Source: Oscillospiraceae bacterium (lineage in GTDB: Bacteria > Bacillota > Clostridia > Oscillospirales > Oscillospiraceae). From it: a stretch of DNA of 37,187 bases. Both the position numbers and the translations under genes were made by a program. The DNA lies in assembly GCA_902801295.1 (NCBI GenBank), contig CADCHN010000022.1, positions 1 through 37,187 of the forward strand, read 5' to 3'. This document shows, piece after piece, positions 1 to 7,173 of this stretch. Under the pieces are notes generated by a model. The model ran no database searches, was not told the DNA's origin, and worked only from the letters and a program-made list of their open reading frames with translations. Within the stretch, counting starts at the first letter, position 1; the number at the start of each line of letters is the position of its first letter.

Positions 1-86
1 ACGCCGCTTTGGGCTACAAAAGCCCAGTTCAGTACAAGACCGAACTGGGCTTCCCTTAACTATTCTTTTTCCCTGTCTACTTTTCC
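1..86 (+). mobile_element. Right end of an IS3-family insertion sequence (truncated by window edge)
   Basis: The left edge holds the end of an IS3-type transposase frame (stop at 57-59) followed by a terminal inverted repeat at about 73-86. Its 13-base core (73-85) is the exact reverse complement of 37103-37115 at the other edge of the window. The IS boundary is set here at the outer end of that repeat, but the exact base and any target duplication cannot be fixed from one end. Confidence 0.75.
3..59 (+). CDS. IS3-family transposase (OrfB), C-terminal fragment
   Basis: Frame 3 encodes 18 residues ending in YKTELGFP and a TAA stop at 57-59. The sequence ALGYKSPVQYKTELGF is typical of the extreme C-terminus of IS150/IS3-group DDE integrase-type transposases, where the motif (A)LGYxSPxxY follows the last catalytic region. 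The rest of the gene lies outside the window. The stop is about 14 bp before the inverted-repeat core, as expected for the 3' end of an IS3 element. The family call rests on this short tail plus the matching orfA-like start at the right edge. Confidence 0.7.
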   Translation, partial: AALGYKSPVQYKTELGFP

Positions 87-137
87 TTGACACATGCAGC
101 CGGGAATGTCCCGGCCGGGTGCTTTTTGATGCTGCTC

Positions 138-1892
138 TCACAGCTGATATTTCGCGCAGTATTCGTTGTAATAGACGTCAAAATGGTGGGCGCGCTGCTC
201 GCGCAGACGGATCACATAGTCGTGCGCGTCGTAGGCGTTCTCCTCCATCTCGATGACGGCGATGGCCACGTTGGAGCAATGGTCGGCCACGCGCTCGAGG
301 TTCGTCAGCAGGTCGTTGTAGACAAAGCCGAGGCTGATGGAGCATTCGCCGGTCTGCAGGCGCTCGACATGGTGCAGCTTCATCTCGTCGCAAAGCTCGT
401 CGATGTGCTCCTCGAGCGGCTCGACGCGGTAGGCCAGGCTCGTATCGTTGGCGGAGAAGGCGTTGAAGGACAGGCGCAGGATCTCGTAGATTGCCTGCAG
501 CAGCACGTTCAGCTCCTGCTGGCCCTCGTCGGAGAAGCGGATCTTCTTCTCGGCGATCTCGCGGGCGGTTTCCGCCAGATTCATCGCGTGGTCGCCGATG
601 CGCTCAAAATCACTGAGCGTGTGCAGGATCTTCGACGATTCGGCGTTCTGGGCGCGGTTGAGCTCGTGGGCGTTGAGGCGCACCAGATAGGCGCCGATCT
701 TGTCCTCATACTGGTCAACGCGGTCCTCGCGCGCCTCCACCTCGGAAAAGGCGTCCTCGCTGAAATTACCCAGCAGCGAGAGCGACTCCATCAGGTTCTG
801 ACGCACGGTTTCGAGCATGTCGTTCGTCGTCAGGCGGCTCTGCTCCACCGCGAGCGGCGGATGTGCGAGGAAACGCTCGTCCAGCCGGTCGAGGGAGGCG
901 TTGGCCAGCGTCTCGGCCTCGCTGGGGCGGGCAAAGCGCCCGGACAGGCCGATCATTGCCCGGTTGAAGGGCAGCAGCATCGCAATGCTCAGCACGCGGA
1001 AGCCCGTGTTGGCAGCCGCGATGCTCACCGGAGTCATCACGAGGCCGCCGATGCCAAGCGAAAACAGCGCGTCTGCGCCGTAGTAGATCGCCGCAAAGAC
1101 CGTGGCCGCGATCAGCTCGATGATCAGATACAGCAGCGCCGCGCGGCGGCCGTCGGACTTGGCGCCGATGGCCGAGAGCAGCACGGGCGCGGCCGAGCCG
1201 ACGCCGATGCCGAGGATCATCGGCCAGGCCACCGCGAAGCTAATCGCGCCGGTCATGCTCAGAGCCTGCAGGATACCGACCGCGGCCGACGCGCTCTGCA
1301 AAATCGCCGTAAACACCGCGCCGACCAGAATGCCGATCAGCGGGTGGGAAAAGCTCGTCATGATCTCGATGAAAGCAGGGCTCTCCTTCAGCGGCTCCAC
1401 CGAGCCGCTCATGGTCTGCATACCGAACATCAGCACCGCAAAGCCCAGCATGATATCGCCCACGTGGCGGCGCACCTGCTTCTTGGAGAACATCCGCAGC
1501 ACGACGCCCGCCACCGCCACCAGGGCCGCCAGCGTGGAGGCGGAGAGCAGCGAAACCCAGCCAGCCCCCTGCAGCATGGACAGGCACAGAATCCAGCCGG
1601 TGACGCTGGTGCCGATCAGCGCGCCCTCGATCACCGAAATGGCCTGCGGCAGCTTCATCATGCCGGAGTTCACAAAGCCGACCACCATGGCCGAGGTGGC
1701 CGAGGACGACTGAATGATGGCCGTGACGCCCGTCCCCAGCAGCACGCCGCGCACCGGGGTGCTGGACAGGCGATACAATACCAGCTCCATGCGGTTGCCC
1801 GCCACCTTCTTCAACCCGTCGCCCATCAGCGACATGCCGAACAAAAACAGCGCAACGCCGCCCAGCAGCGAGATAATATCTCCAATATCCAA
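138..1892 (-). CDS. Na/Pi cotransporter family protein with C-terminal PhoU-like domain
   Basis: This is a 584-residue membrane protein of the NptA/YjbB type, importing (or exporting) inorganic phosphate coupled to sodium. The N-terminal half (about 1-310) is a string of hydrophobic segments with the two signature repeats of this family, QSSSATSAM near residue 60 and QSASAAVG in the second half. The C-terminal part (about 340-560) is a charged helical PhoU-like domain with paired helical bundles. The start is a TTG codon at 1890-1892, chosen because GGAGG (1902-1906, reverse strand) lies 9 nt upstream; the first residues MDIGDIISLLGG are typical. It follows the RluA-family gene by 18 nt in the same direction, so the two are probably co-transcribed. 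Only a hairpin without a U-tract (about 98-116) follows before the IS end, so the native terminator may have been displaced. Confidence 0.9.
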   Translation of the reverse strand: MDIGDIISLLGGVALFLFGMSLMGDGLKKVAGNRMELVLYRLSSTPVRGVLLGTGVTAIIQSSSATSAMVVGFVNSGMMKLPQAISVIEGALIGTSVTGWILCLSMLQGAGWVSLLSASTLAALVAVAGVVLRMFSKKQVRRHVGDIMLGFAVLMFGMQTMSGSVEPLKESPAFIEIMTSFSHPLIGILVGAVFTAILQSASAAVGILQALSMTGAISFAVAWPMILGIGVGSAAPVLLSAIGAKSDGRRAALLYLIIELIAATVFAAIYYGADALFSLGIGGLVMTPVSIAAANTGFRVLSIAMLLPFNRAMIGLSGRFARPSEAETLANASLDRLDERFLAHPPLAVEQSRLTTNDMLETVRQNLMESLSLLGNFSEDAFSEVEAREDRVDQYEDKIGAYLVRLNAHELNRAQNAESSKILHTLSDFERIGDHAMNLAETAREIAEKKIRFSDEGQQELNVLLQAIYEILRLSFNAFSANDTSLAYRVEPLEEHIDELCDEMKLHHVERLQTGECSISLGFVYNDLLTNLERVADHCSNVAIAVIEMEENAYDAHDYVIRLREQRAHHFDVYYNEYCAKYQL

Positions 1893-1910
1893 GGCTTGTT
1901 TCCTCCAGGT

Positions 1911-2558
1911 TTATTGATTATGTAAACCGAACAATTCCCAGGGCCAGATTGCGGGAGGCGGCGCGGAAAATGTCCGCTCCTCTCCGCCGATCGGATCGGG
2001 GAAGCGCAGAGACGCCGACCAGAGGGCGATTCCGCCGCGCAGGCGGCTGCCGTATCGCGCGTCGCCGACCAGCGGCAGCTTCCGCGAGGCAAACTGCACG
2101 CGGATCTGGTGGCTGCGCCCGGTGTGGAGGCGGATGCGCAGGAGGCTCAGCGTCCCCTGTTCGGTCTCCGCGGTCTGCAGCGCCCGGTAGCTCAGCGCGG
2201 CCCGTTTGACGCCCCTGCGTTCGCGCTGCACGACGTAGCTCTTGTTTCTGGCCGCGTCGTGGTACAGCAGGTCGTGCAGCTCGCCGCTCTGTGCCTCGGG
2301 CATGCCCTCGACGACGGCAAGGTATTCCTTTTCCATGCGCTGCGCGGCGATCAGCGCCGAGAGCGCGGCCGCCGTTTCGCGGTCGCGGGCGTAGACCATC
2401 ACGCCGCCGACGTCCCGGTCGAGGCGATGAACGGGATAGACCTGTCCCCCGCATTGCTGCTCCAGCAGCTCGGGCAGGCCGCCGCGCTCCGAAAGGAGCC
2501 CCGCGGGCTTGACGCAGACGATGAGTCTCTCATCCATGTGCAAAACAGGAACCTGCAC
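1911..2558 (-). CDS. RluA-family pseudouridine synthase (copy 1)
   Basis: Isomerises uridine to pseudouridine in structured RNA; the exact rRNA or tRNA target cannot be told from sequence. The catalytic motif HRLDRDVGG is present with the nucleophile Asp at about residue 47, followed by the TGRSHQIRVQF motif. The protein lacks an S4 domain and is short (215 residues), like the single-domain RluA/TruC group. Start choice: GTG at 2558 has GAGGTGG 6-7 nt upstream. The ATG at 2573 sits on the predicted transcription start and has no ribosome-binding site, and the ATG at 2537 has no good one either. It is paralogous to the enzyme at 21794-22432: both end in a PPPAxWPWxxF-type tail. It heads an operon with the phosphate transporter. 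Confidence 0.85.
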   Translation of the reverse strand: MQVPVLHMDERLIVCVKPAGLLSERGGLPELLEQQCGGQVYPVHRLDRDVGGVMVYARDRETAAALSALIAAQRMEKEYLAVVEGMPEAQSGELHDLLYHDAARNKSYVVQRERRGVKRAALSYRALQTAETEQGTLSLLRIRLHTGRSHQIRVQFASRKLPLVGDARYGSRLRGGIALWSASLRFPDPIGGEERTFSAPPPAIWPWELFGLHNQ

Positions 2559-2578
2559 CGTATACCACCTCATGCTAT

Positions 2579-2607
2579 ACTATATCCTAACTTGCGGTCT
2601 TCCGCAA
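2579..2607 (-). promoter_or_regulatory. Predicted sigma-A promoter for the RluA-family/Na-Pi operon
   Basis: On the reverse strand TTGCGG (2602-2607), a 17-bp spacer and TATAGT (2579-2584). The -35 lies in the right arm of an 18-bp hairpin CTTGCGG-TCTT-CCGCAAG (2591-2608). The predicted start site is near 2572, which leaves a leader of only about 14 nt before the GTG start. Confidence 0.55.
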
Positions 2608-2647
2608 GTCTCTATTTCCCGAATGTCAAGAAAAAGTCGAAAAGGGC

Positions 2648-2676
2648 TTGTAAATAATTTAACGAAATGCTATAGT
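2648..2676 (+). promoter_or_regulatory. Predicted sigma-A promoter for the zinc-ribbon gene
   Basis: TTGTAA (2648-2653), 17-bp spacer, TATAGT (2671-2676). It is divergent from the RluA promoter with about 40 bp between the two -35 elements. The roughly 50-nt leader contains a small GCCGC/GCGGC hairpin (about 2698-2714) and then the ribosome-binding site. Confidence 0.6.
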
Positions 2677-2730
2677 GATATCAGTCCAAATATCCGCCGC
2701 CTGGAAGCGGCTTCAGGGAGGAATCCGATT

Positions 2731-2976
2731 ATGAAATGTCCCCGCTGCGGCGCAGAGATGCATCTCGACAACCACCGGAAGTATGAAGTCATGATGTGCT
2801 ACGAGTGCGGCTATATGGAAGGCCGTAATCTCGGCGAGAACATTCAGGAGCGCAAAATCACAAACTTTGAGCGTCTGCGCGCCATGAATTTTAACGAAGC
2901 CGTCACGTTTCTGAGCAAGGGGCTCGGCCTGAAAGACGAAAAGGTCTCCGCCTGGCTGGAAGGCACGGCCAAGTGA
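2731..2976 (+). CDS. Small zinc-ribbon protein, unknown function
   Basis: An 81-residue soluble protein that begins with a four-cysteine zinc ribbon: CPRC near residue 3 and CYEC near residue 22, followed by GYMEGR. The second half is a charged helical region. The start ATG at 2731 is supported by AGGGAGG at 2715-2721; an in-frame extension upstream crosses the promoter and is not used. It stands alone between its own promoter and a strong terminator. Ribbons of this kind occur in many small RNA/DNA-binding or adaptor proteins; no specific role can be assigned. Confidence 0.8.
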   Translation: MKCPRCGAEMHLDNHRKYEVMMCYECGYMEGRNLGENIQERKITNFERLRAMNFNEAVTFLSKGLGLKDEKVSAWLEGTAK

Positions 2977-2992
2977 ACGACGACATCACGCA

Positions 2993-3023
2993 GGCCCGTC
3001 TGATTGACGGGCCTTTTCTTTTT
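2993..3023 (+). terminator. Rho-independent terminator after the zinc-ribbon gene
   Basis: Perfect 8-bp GC stem GGCCCGTC (2993-3000) / GACGGGCC (3006-3013) with a TGATT loop, followed by TTTTCTTTTT. Its T-tract runs straight into the -35 element of the prmA promoter. Confidence 0.9.
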
Positions 3024-3050
3024 GACAGCAGGCGCCGGATGCGGTACAAT
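3022..3050 (+). promoter_or_regulatory. Predicted promoter of prmA
   Basis: Consensus TTGACA (3022-3027), 17-bp spacer, TACAAT (3045-3050), 28 bp before the prmA start codon. Confidence 0.75.
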
Positions 3051-3078
3051 AGCGCCATCAACACAGGAGGAGCTTGTC

Positions 3079-3996
3079 ATGCGCTGGATTGAAGTATGCC
3101 TGGACACCCCGGCCGAGGAGATCGACGCGCGCTGCGAGGCGCTCGCCGCCCTGGGCGCGGAGGGCTTCGTAATCGAAAATGAGGCCGATTTTCAGGAGTT
3201 TTTAGAGAACAACCACCAATATTGGGACTATGTGGACAAGGAGCTGGAGGAAAAATTCGCTGGCGTCAGCCGCATCAAGTGTTACCTGGCCGACGACGAG
3301 GGCGGCCGCGGCATTCTGAAGGCGATGCGCGAAAGCTACCCCGCGATTCAGGTCTCCTACGTTGCCGACAGCGACTGGGAAAACAACTGGCGCGAGTACT
3401 ACAAGCCCATCGAAGTGGGCGAAAAGCTCGTGGTCGTGCCGGAGTGGGAGGCGGTGCCCGCCGACGGACGCGTGCCGCTGCGCCTCGACCCTGGCCTCAT
3501 CTTCGGTACCGGCAGCCACGCCACCACGCGCATGTGTCTGGCCGCTCTCGAGCGCTTTGCCGCCCCCGAGCTGCAGGTGCTGGATCTCGGCTGCGGCAGC
3601 GGCATCCTCGGCATCGGCGCGCTGGTGCTGGGCGCCGCGCGCTGCGTCGGCTGCGATATTGACCCCAAGGCGCCGGACGTGGCGATGGCCAACGCCGCGC
3701 TAAACGCCATCGGGCCGGAGCGCTTCACGGTCTACGCCGGGGATATCCTCTCCGACCGCGGATTGCGCCGTGAGCTCGGCAGCGGCTACGGCCTGGTGCT
3801 GGCCAACATTGTCTCCGACGTCATCATTCCCCTCTCGGCCTTCGTGCGCGAGTTTCTGGCCGAGGGCGGCCATTTCATCTGCTCCGGCATCATCGAAGGC
3901 CGGCAGGACGAAGTGCGCGCCGCGCTTGAGCGCAACGGCTTCACCGTCGAAGAGCATTTCTGCGAAGAGGAATGGCACTGCTTCCTCTGTCGATAA
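3079..3996 (+). CDS. prmA: Ribosomal protein L11 methyltransferase PrmA
   Basis: Trimethylates ribosomal protein L11 using S-adenosylmethionine. The 305-residue length is normal for Gram-positive PrmA. The N-terminal substrate-recognition domain opens with MRWIEVCLDTPAEEID. The class I methyltransferase core has motif I LDLGCGSGILGIGAL (around residue 170), an acidic CDIDPKAPD loop, and the LANIV segment in place of the usual post-motif II. The substrate loop DPGLIFGTGSHATT just before motif I is diagnostic of PrmA. The ATG at 3079 follows CAGGAGGAG (3064-3072). It is flanked by its own promoter and a bidirectional terminator, so it is monocistronic here, without the dnaJ or RsmE neighbours seen in many Firmicutes. 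Confidence 0.95.
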   Translation: MRWIEVCLDTPAEEIDARCEALAALGAEGFVIENEADFQEFLENNHQYWDYVDKELEEKFAGVSRIKCYLADDEGGRGILKAMRESYPAIQVSYVADSDWENNWREYYKPIEVGEKLVVVPEWEAVPADGRVPLRLDPGLIFGTGSHATTRMCLAALERFAAPELQVLDLGCGSGILGIGALVLGAARCVGCDIDPKAPDVAMANAALNAIGPERFTVYAGDILSDRGLRRELGSGYGLVLANIVSDVIIPLSAFVREFLAEGGHFICSGIIEGRQDEVRAALERNGFTVEEHFCEEEWHCFLCR

Positions 3997-4010
3997 ACCC
4001 AAACCATCTA

Positions 4011-4046
4011 AAAAGTCCTCCGGGGTTTCACCCGGAGGACTTTTTC
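4011..4046. terminator. Bidirectional terminator between prmA and the HtrA gene
   Basis: 14-bp perfect inverted repeat (4011-4024 and 4031-4044, hexaloop GTTTCA) with A-tract on one side and T-tract on the other. It can end both the rightward prmA and the leftward htrA transcripts. Confidence 0.9.
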
Positions 4047-4058
4047 ATGCTTATTTTC

Positions 4059-5384
4059 TCAGCCGTAGACGTCATTGGTGTCGACCAGGGCGACCGACAC
4101 CTCGAAGGTCTCGCCCTCGCGCCAGATCGTAAACAGCAGCTCGTCGCCGACGCCGAACTGATCCTTGATGTCGGCCACCTCTTTGGTCGTGGTGACCGCC
4201 TGGCCGTTGACGGCCGTCAGGATATCGCCGATCTGCAGGCCCTTGGCCGCGGCGTCGGAGCCGGCGCTGACCGACGCGATATACAGTCCCTGCGGCAGAT
4301 CGTAGTCCGCGATTGCGCTGTCGGGGATCGGCCCAATCGTGATGCCGATGGACACGCGGCCCATCACCTTGCCGTCCCGCAGGATGCCGTTGACCACCGT
4401 GAGCACCGTGCTCGTGGGGATCGCAAAGCCGATGCCCTCGATGCTCGACTCGGCGGACATCATCTTCATATTCGTAATGCCGATCACCTGGCCGTGGCGG
4501 TTAAAGAGCGGGCCGCCGGAGTTTCCCTCGTTGAGCGCGGCGTTGGTCTGCATCAGGGTCATGGTGCGGCCCTTGTAGTTGATGTCGCGCGAGATGGCAG
4601 AGATGATGCCGTCGGTGAGCGTCATGCGGAATTCCTCGCCCAGGGGGTTGCCGATGGCGGCCACCGGCTGGCCGACCGTCAGGTTGGTGCTGTCGCCGAA
4701 TGCGGCGGCGGGCAGGCCGGAGGCCTCGATCTTCAGCACCGCGATGTCGCTGATGCTGTCGGCGCCGATGAGCACGGCCTCGTACTCCGTGTCGTCGTAG
4801 AGCTTCACCGTGGCGCGGTCGCAGCCCTCGATGACGTGGGTATTGGTGATGATGAGGCCGTCGGCGCTCAGGATCACGCCGCTGCCCCAGCTGTAGCCGA
4901 TCTTGCCCTGCACATAGCCGGAAATGCCGACCACGGAGGGCGCGCAGCGCTCATAGAGCTGCTGCAGGCTCATCTCCCCGCCCTCTGCGCTCTGCAGCTC
5001 CAGCCGGAAGTTGCCTTCCGCTGTGCCGCGCGGGATCTTCACCGTGACGGTCTCGGTGCTGTCGGCGGGATAAAGCGCGTCGAAAAACTCCCGGTAGCTC
5101 GGCTTGTCGCTCTTTTTGCTCCCGGACTTGTCGCTCCTGTCCTCCGCGTCGCCGCGCTCGGCGCTGTGCGGACGTTGGAGTTCGGGCAGGAACAGCTCCT
5201 CGGGCGCGTCCTCGCGCAGAGCCAGCGACAGTCCGATGACGATCGCGAGCGACAGCAGCATGATGCCCAGCACCCAGGGCCAGGTTTTCTTCTTTTTCTT
5301 CTCCTGCGGCGCGGGTTTGGCCGGCTCAGGCCGCCGCAGCGGCTCATACCAGCCTTCGTTCTGATACCAGCTTTCGTTGCTCAT
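4059..5384 (-). CDS. htrA: HtrA/DegP-like membrane-anchored serine protease with PDZ domain
   Basis: Surface quality-control protease. The short cytoplasmic N-terminus (SNESWYQNEGW, basic KKKKK stretch) precedes one transmembrane segment at about 35-55 and an acidic/Lys-rich linker. The trypsin-like domain carries the triad His183 (NTHVIEG), Asp213 (SDIAVLK) and Ser289 (NEGNSGGP). One PDZ domain occupies the C-terminal 100 residues (GLQIGDILTAVNGQAV). The ATG at 5384 is chosen because GAGGGA lies 6 nt upstream; an in-frame TTG four codons earlier overlaps that site. It begins 18 nt after the stop of the sensor kinase, so the kinase and protease form an operon that suggests envelope-stress control. 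Length 441, usual for Firmicutes HtrA. Confidence 0.93.
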   Translation of the reverse strand: MSNESWYQNEGWYEPLRRPEPAKPAPQEKKKKKTWPWVLGIMLLSLAIVIGLSLALREDAPEELFLPELQRPHSAERGDAEDRSDKSGSKKSDKPSYREFFDALYPADSTETVTVKIPRGTAEGNFRLELQSAEGGEMSLQQLYERCAPSVVGISGYVQGKIGYSWGSGVILSADGLIITNTHVIEGCDRATVKLYDDTEYEAVLIGADSISDIAVLKIEASGLPAAAFGDSTNLTVGQPVAAIGNPLGEEFRMTLTDGIISAISRDINYKGRTMTLMQTNAALNEGNSGGPLFNRHGQVIGITNMKMMSAESSIEGIGFAIPTSTVLTVVNGILRDGKVMGRVSIGITIGPIPDSAIADYDLPQGLYIASVSAGSDAAAKGLQIGDILTAVNGQAVTTTKEVADIKDQFGVGDELLFTIWREGETFEVSVALVDTNDVYG

Positions 5385-5402
5385 AGCTTCCCTCAATTCT
5401 GT

Positions 5403-6827
5403 TTACTGCGCCAGACTCAGCGTGAACACGAACTCCGTCACGCCGCTTTCGCTTTTGACCGCGATATCTTCGTCATGGCTGTTGATGATGGATTTGACCA
5501 GATAAAGCCCTAAGCCGACGCCGTCCTTATCCAGGCTGCGCGAGCGGTCGGACTTGTGGAAGCGGTCGAAGATGAAGGGCAGATCCTCCGGCGGGATCGT
5601 CTCGCCCTCGTCCTTGACCGAGACGTAGGCCTTGCCGTTTTCCTTGTAGAGCTTGATGACGATGCAGCTGCCCTCCCGGGCAAACTTCACGGCGTTGTCG
5701 ATCAGGTTGTAGATGACCTGGGTGATCGCGTCCTTGTCCGCCGTGACCATGATCGGGTCGTCCGGCAGCTGCGGATCCACGTCCAGCTTCTTTTTGGAGG
5801 CGCGGTCCTCAAAGGACAGCATCGTCTGGCAGATGAGCTCCGTCAGGTCAAAAACCTGGCGCCGCGCGGGGTCGGAAGCCCGGCTGCGCATCTGCGACAG
5901 GTCCAGCATCTCCCGCACGAGGCGGCTCAGACGGCGCGTCTCGTCGCGGATCGAGCGGAGGTATTTGTCCTCCTCCTCGCGCGGGATGGTGCCGTCGAGG
6001 ATGCCGTCGGCAAAGCCGGCGATGGTGGTCATCGGGGTGCGCAGCTCGTGGGAGATATTGGCGATAAATTCGCTGCGCCGGGCCTCGGCGCTCTCGAGCG
6101 AATCGGCCATCTTGTTGAAGGACTCGATCAGCGCGCCCATCTCGTCGGTCGGGTCGTCCTCCTGTCGGACGCGCACGGAGAAATCGCCGCGCGCAAACTT
6201 CCGCGAGGCCTCAGCCATGTCGTCCAGCGGCCGCGCCATGCGTTTGGAAAACACCAGGCTCATCAGCAGCGCAAGCGCGAACACGCCCAGTCCAACCGCC
6301 GCCGAGATGCCGAGAAAGGTGCGCCAGGCGCCCAGCATATTGTCCACGGCGCAGCTGACAAAGACGTAGCCCAGCAGGCTCTTGTCCTGCCCGCGAATGT
6401 CCCGCGCGGCCACGTAGCGGCCCTTGCTGTAAATGCCGCCGAGGCTGCTGATCTTTTTATTCTGTCCATCCTGCGAGAGCTTATCAAAAAAGTCTCCGCT
6501 CACGTGCTTGCCCAGATGGTCGCAGCGCATCGAACGGTCGGAGCAGGAGACGATCAGTCCCTCGCTGTCGGTGATGAAGATATGGTTGCCGGTGCTGTTG
6601 GACAGGGCGCTCAGGTTCATGCTCAGCGTCCAGCTCGACAGCTTTTCGCTGCGGGACACTGCCGCCGCGATCCGAGAGACCTCGGTGGCGCAGGTGTCCA
6701 TTTTCTCCTGATACTCGCTGATCAGGTACTGCCGCCCGATGCCGACAAAGGCGAGGCTGATGACCAGAAAACAGACGGTAACCAGAATCGCTGTCGCCAA
6801 AAAATTGCGAAGATAGATGCTTTTCAT
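5403..6827 (-). CDS. Sensor histidine kinase (HAMP, HisKA, HATPase)
   Basis: Transmembrane two-component kinase. One membrane segment near residues 8-30, an extracytoplasmic sensor region of about 130 residues, a second segment near 170-190, then HAMP, a HisKA domain with phospho-acceptor His260 in ISHELRTPM, and HATPase_c with N-box NLIDNAVKF, G1 DEGETIPPED and G2 GVGLGLYLVKS. ATG at 6827 is preferred because the following MKSIYLRNF is typical, but the ribosome-binding site fits neither it nor the GTG at 6839 perfectly. No response regulator gene is adjacent, which is unusual for this architecture. It is followed by the HtrA protease after 18 nt. Its own promoter lies at 6861-6890. Confidence 0.92.
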   Translation of the reverse strand: MKSIYLRNFLATAILVTVCFLVISLAFVGIGRQYLISEYQEKMDTCATEVSRIAAAVSRSEKLSSWTLSMNLSALSNSTGNHIFITDSEGLIVSCSDRSMRCDHLGKHVSGDFFDKLSQDGQNKKISSLGGIYSKGRYVAARDIRGQDKSLLGYVFVSCAVDNMLGAWRTFLGISAAVGLGVFALALLMSLVFSKRMARPLDDMAEASRKFARGDFSVRVRQEDDPTDEMGALIESFNKMADSLESAEARRSEFIANISHELRTPMTTIAGFADGILDGTIPREEEDKYLRSIRDETRRLSRLVREMLDLSQMRSRASDPARRQVFDLTELICQTMLSFEDRASKKKLDVDPQLPDDPIMVTADKDAITQVIYNLIDNAVKFAREGSCIVIKLYKENGKAYVSVKDEGETIPPEDLPFIFDRFHKSDRSRSLDKDGVGLGLYLVKSIINSHDEDIAVKSESGVTEFVFTLSLAQ

Positions 6828-6860
6828 ACGCGACTTCACAACCTCTTTTCGTTGCCTATG

Positions 6861-6890
6861 ATTGTATCATAGGCAGACTTTTCGCTTCAA
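6861..6890 (-). promoter_or_regulatory. Predicted promoter of the kinase-HtrA operon
   Basis: Reverse strand TTGAAG (6885-6890), 18-bp spacer, TACAAT (6861-6866), placed between the copA terminator and the kinase start. The sequence GCCTATGAT-ACA-ATCATAGGC around the -10 (6854-6874) is a 9-bp perfect inverted repeat and a candidate operator. Confidence 0.55.
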
Positions 6891-6910
6891 GACCTTTTTG
6901 TGAACAATGC

Positions 6911-6943
6911 GAAAAGCGGGAGGGCTGTCCCCTCCCGCTTTTC
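6911..6943 (-). terminator. Terminator of the copper operon
   Basis: 14-bp perfect stem (6911-6924 / 6930-6943) with a 5-nt loop; the outer A/T pairs give a short U-run on the reverse strand. It separates copA from the kinase operon. Confidence 0.8.
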
Positions 6944-6963
6944 ATTTCGTTGTCCCGGCGCGA

Positions 6964-7173
6964 TCACTCGATGCCGAGCACCGGGTAATCCTGCGCCTCG
7001 ACAGCGGCCTTCAGCACGCCGTCCTCAACCGGAGCCTTCAGCGTGACGACTGCGGTGCCGGCCTCGTGGCTGACCTCGGCCAGCTCCACACCTTCGACAG
7101 CCTCGAGCGCCTTTTTGACGCGGGCCTCGCAGTGCTTGCACATCATGCCCTCGATCTTCATGGTTTTTGTCAT
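6964..7173 (-). CDS. copZ: Nested copper chaperone CopZ, in frame within the 3' end of copA
   Basis: A 69-residue heavy-metal-associated protein, [19 protein letters not shown], with the Cu(I)-binding MxCxxC loop and the usual length of a free CopZ chaperone. A perfect AAGGAGGA (7181-7188, reverse strand) sits 7 nt before ATG 7171-7173, exactly as for an independent gene, yet no stop codon separates it from copA. The linker just before ([15 protein letters not shown]) reads like translated intergenic sequence. Two readings are possible: a fusion, an internal-start product, or both. CopZ normally delivers Cu(I) to CopA and to the CsoR repressor. Confidence 0.7.
   Translation of the reverse strand: MTKTMKIEGMMCKHCEARVKKALEAVEGVELAEVSHEAGTAVVTLKAPVEDGVLKAAVEAQDYPVLGIE

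Noticed and set aside
98..116. Terminator of the Na/Pi transporter gene
   Set aside because: A GCCGGGA/TCCCGGC stem exists but no U-tract follows on the reverse strand, so it was only mentioned with the gene.
4059..5513. Long + strand frame opposite the HtrA gene
   Set aside because: Antisense shadow; the reverse-strand frame has the H/D/S triad and PDZ domain.
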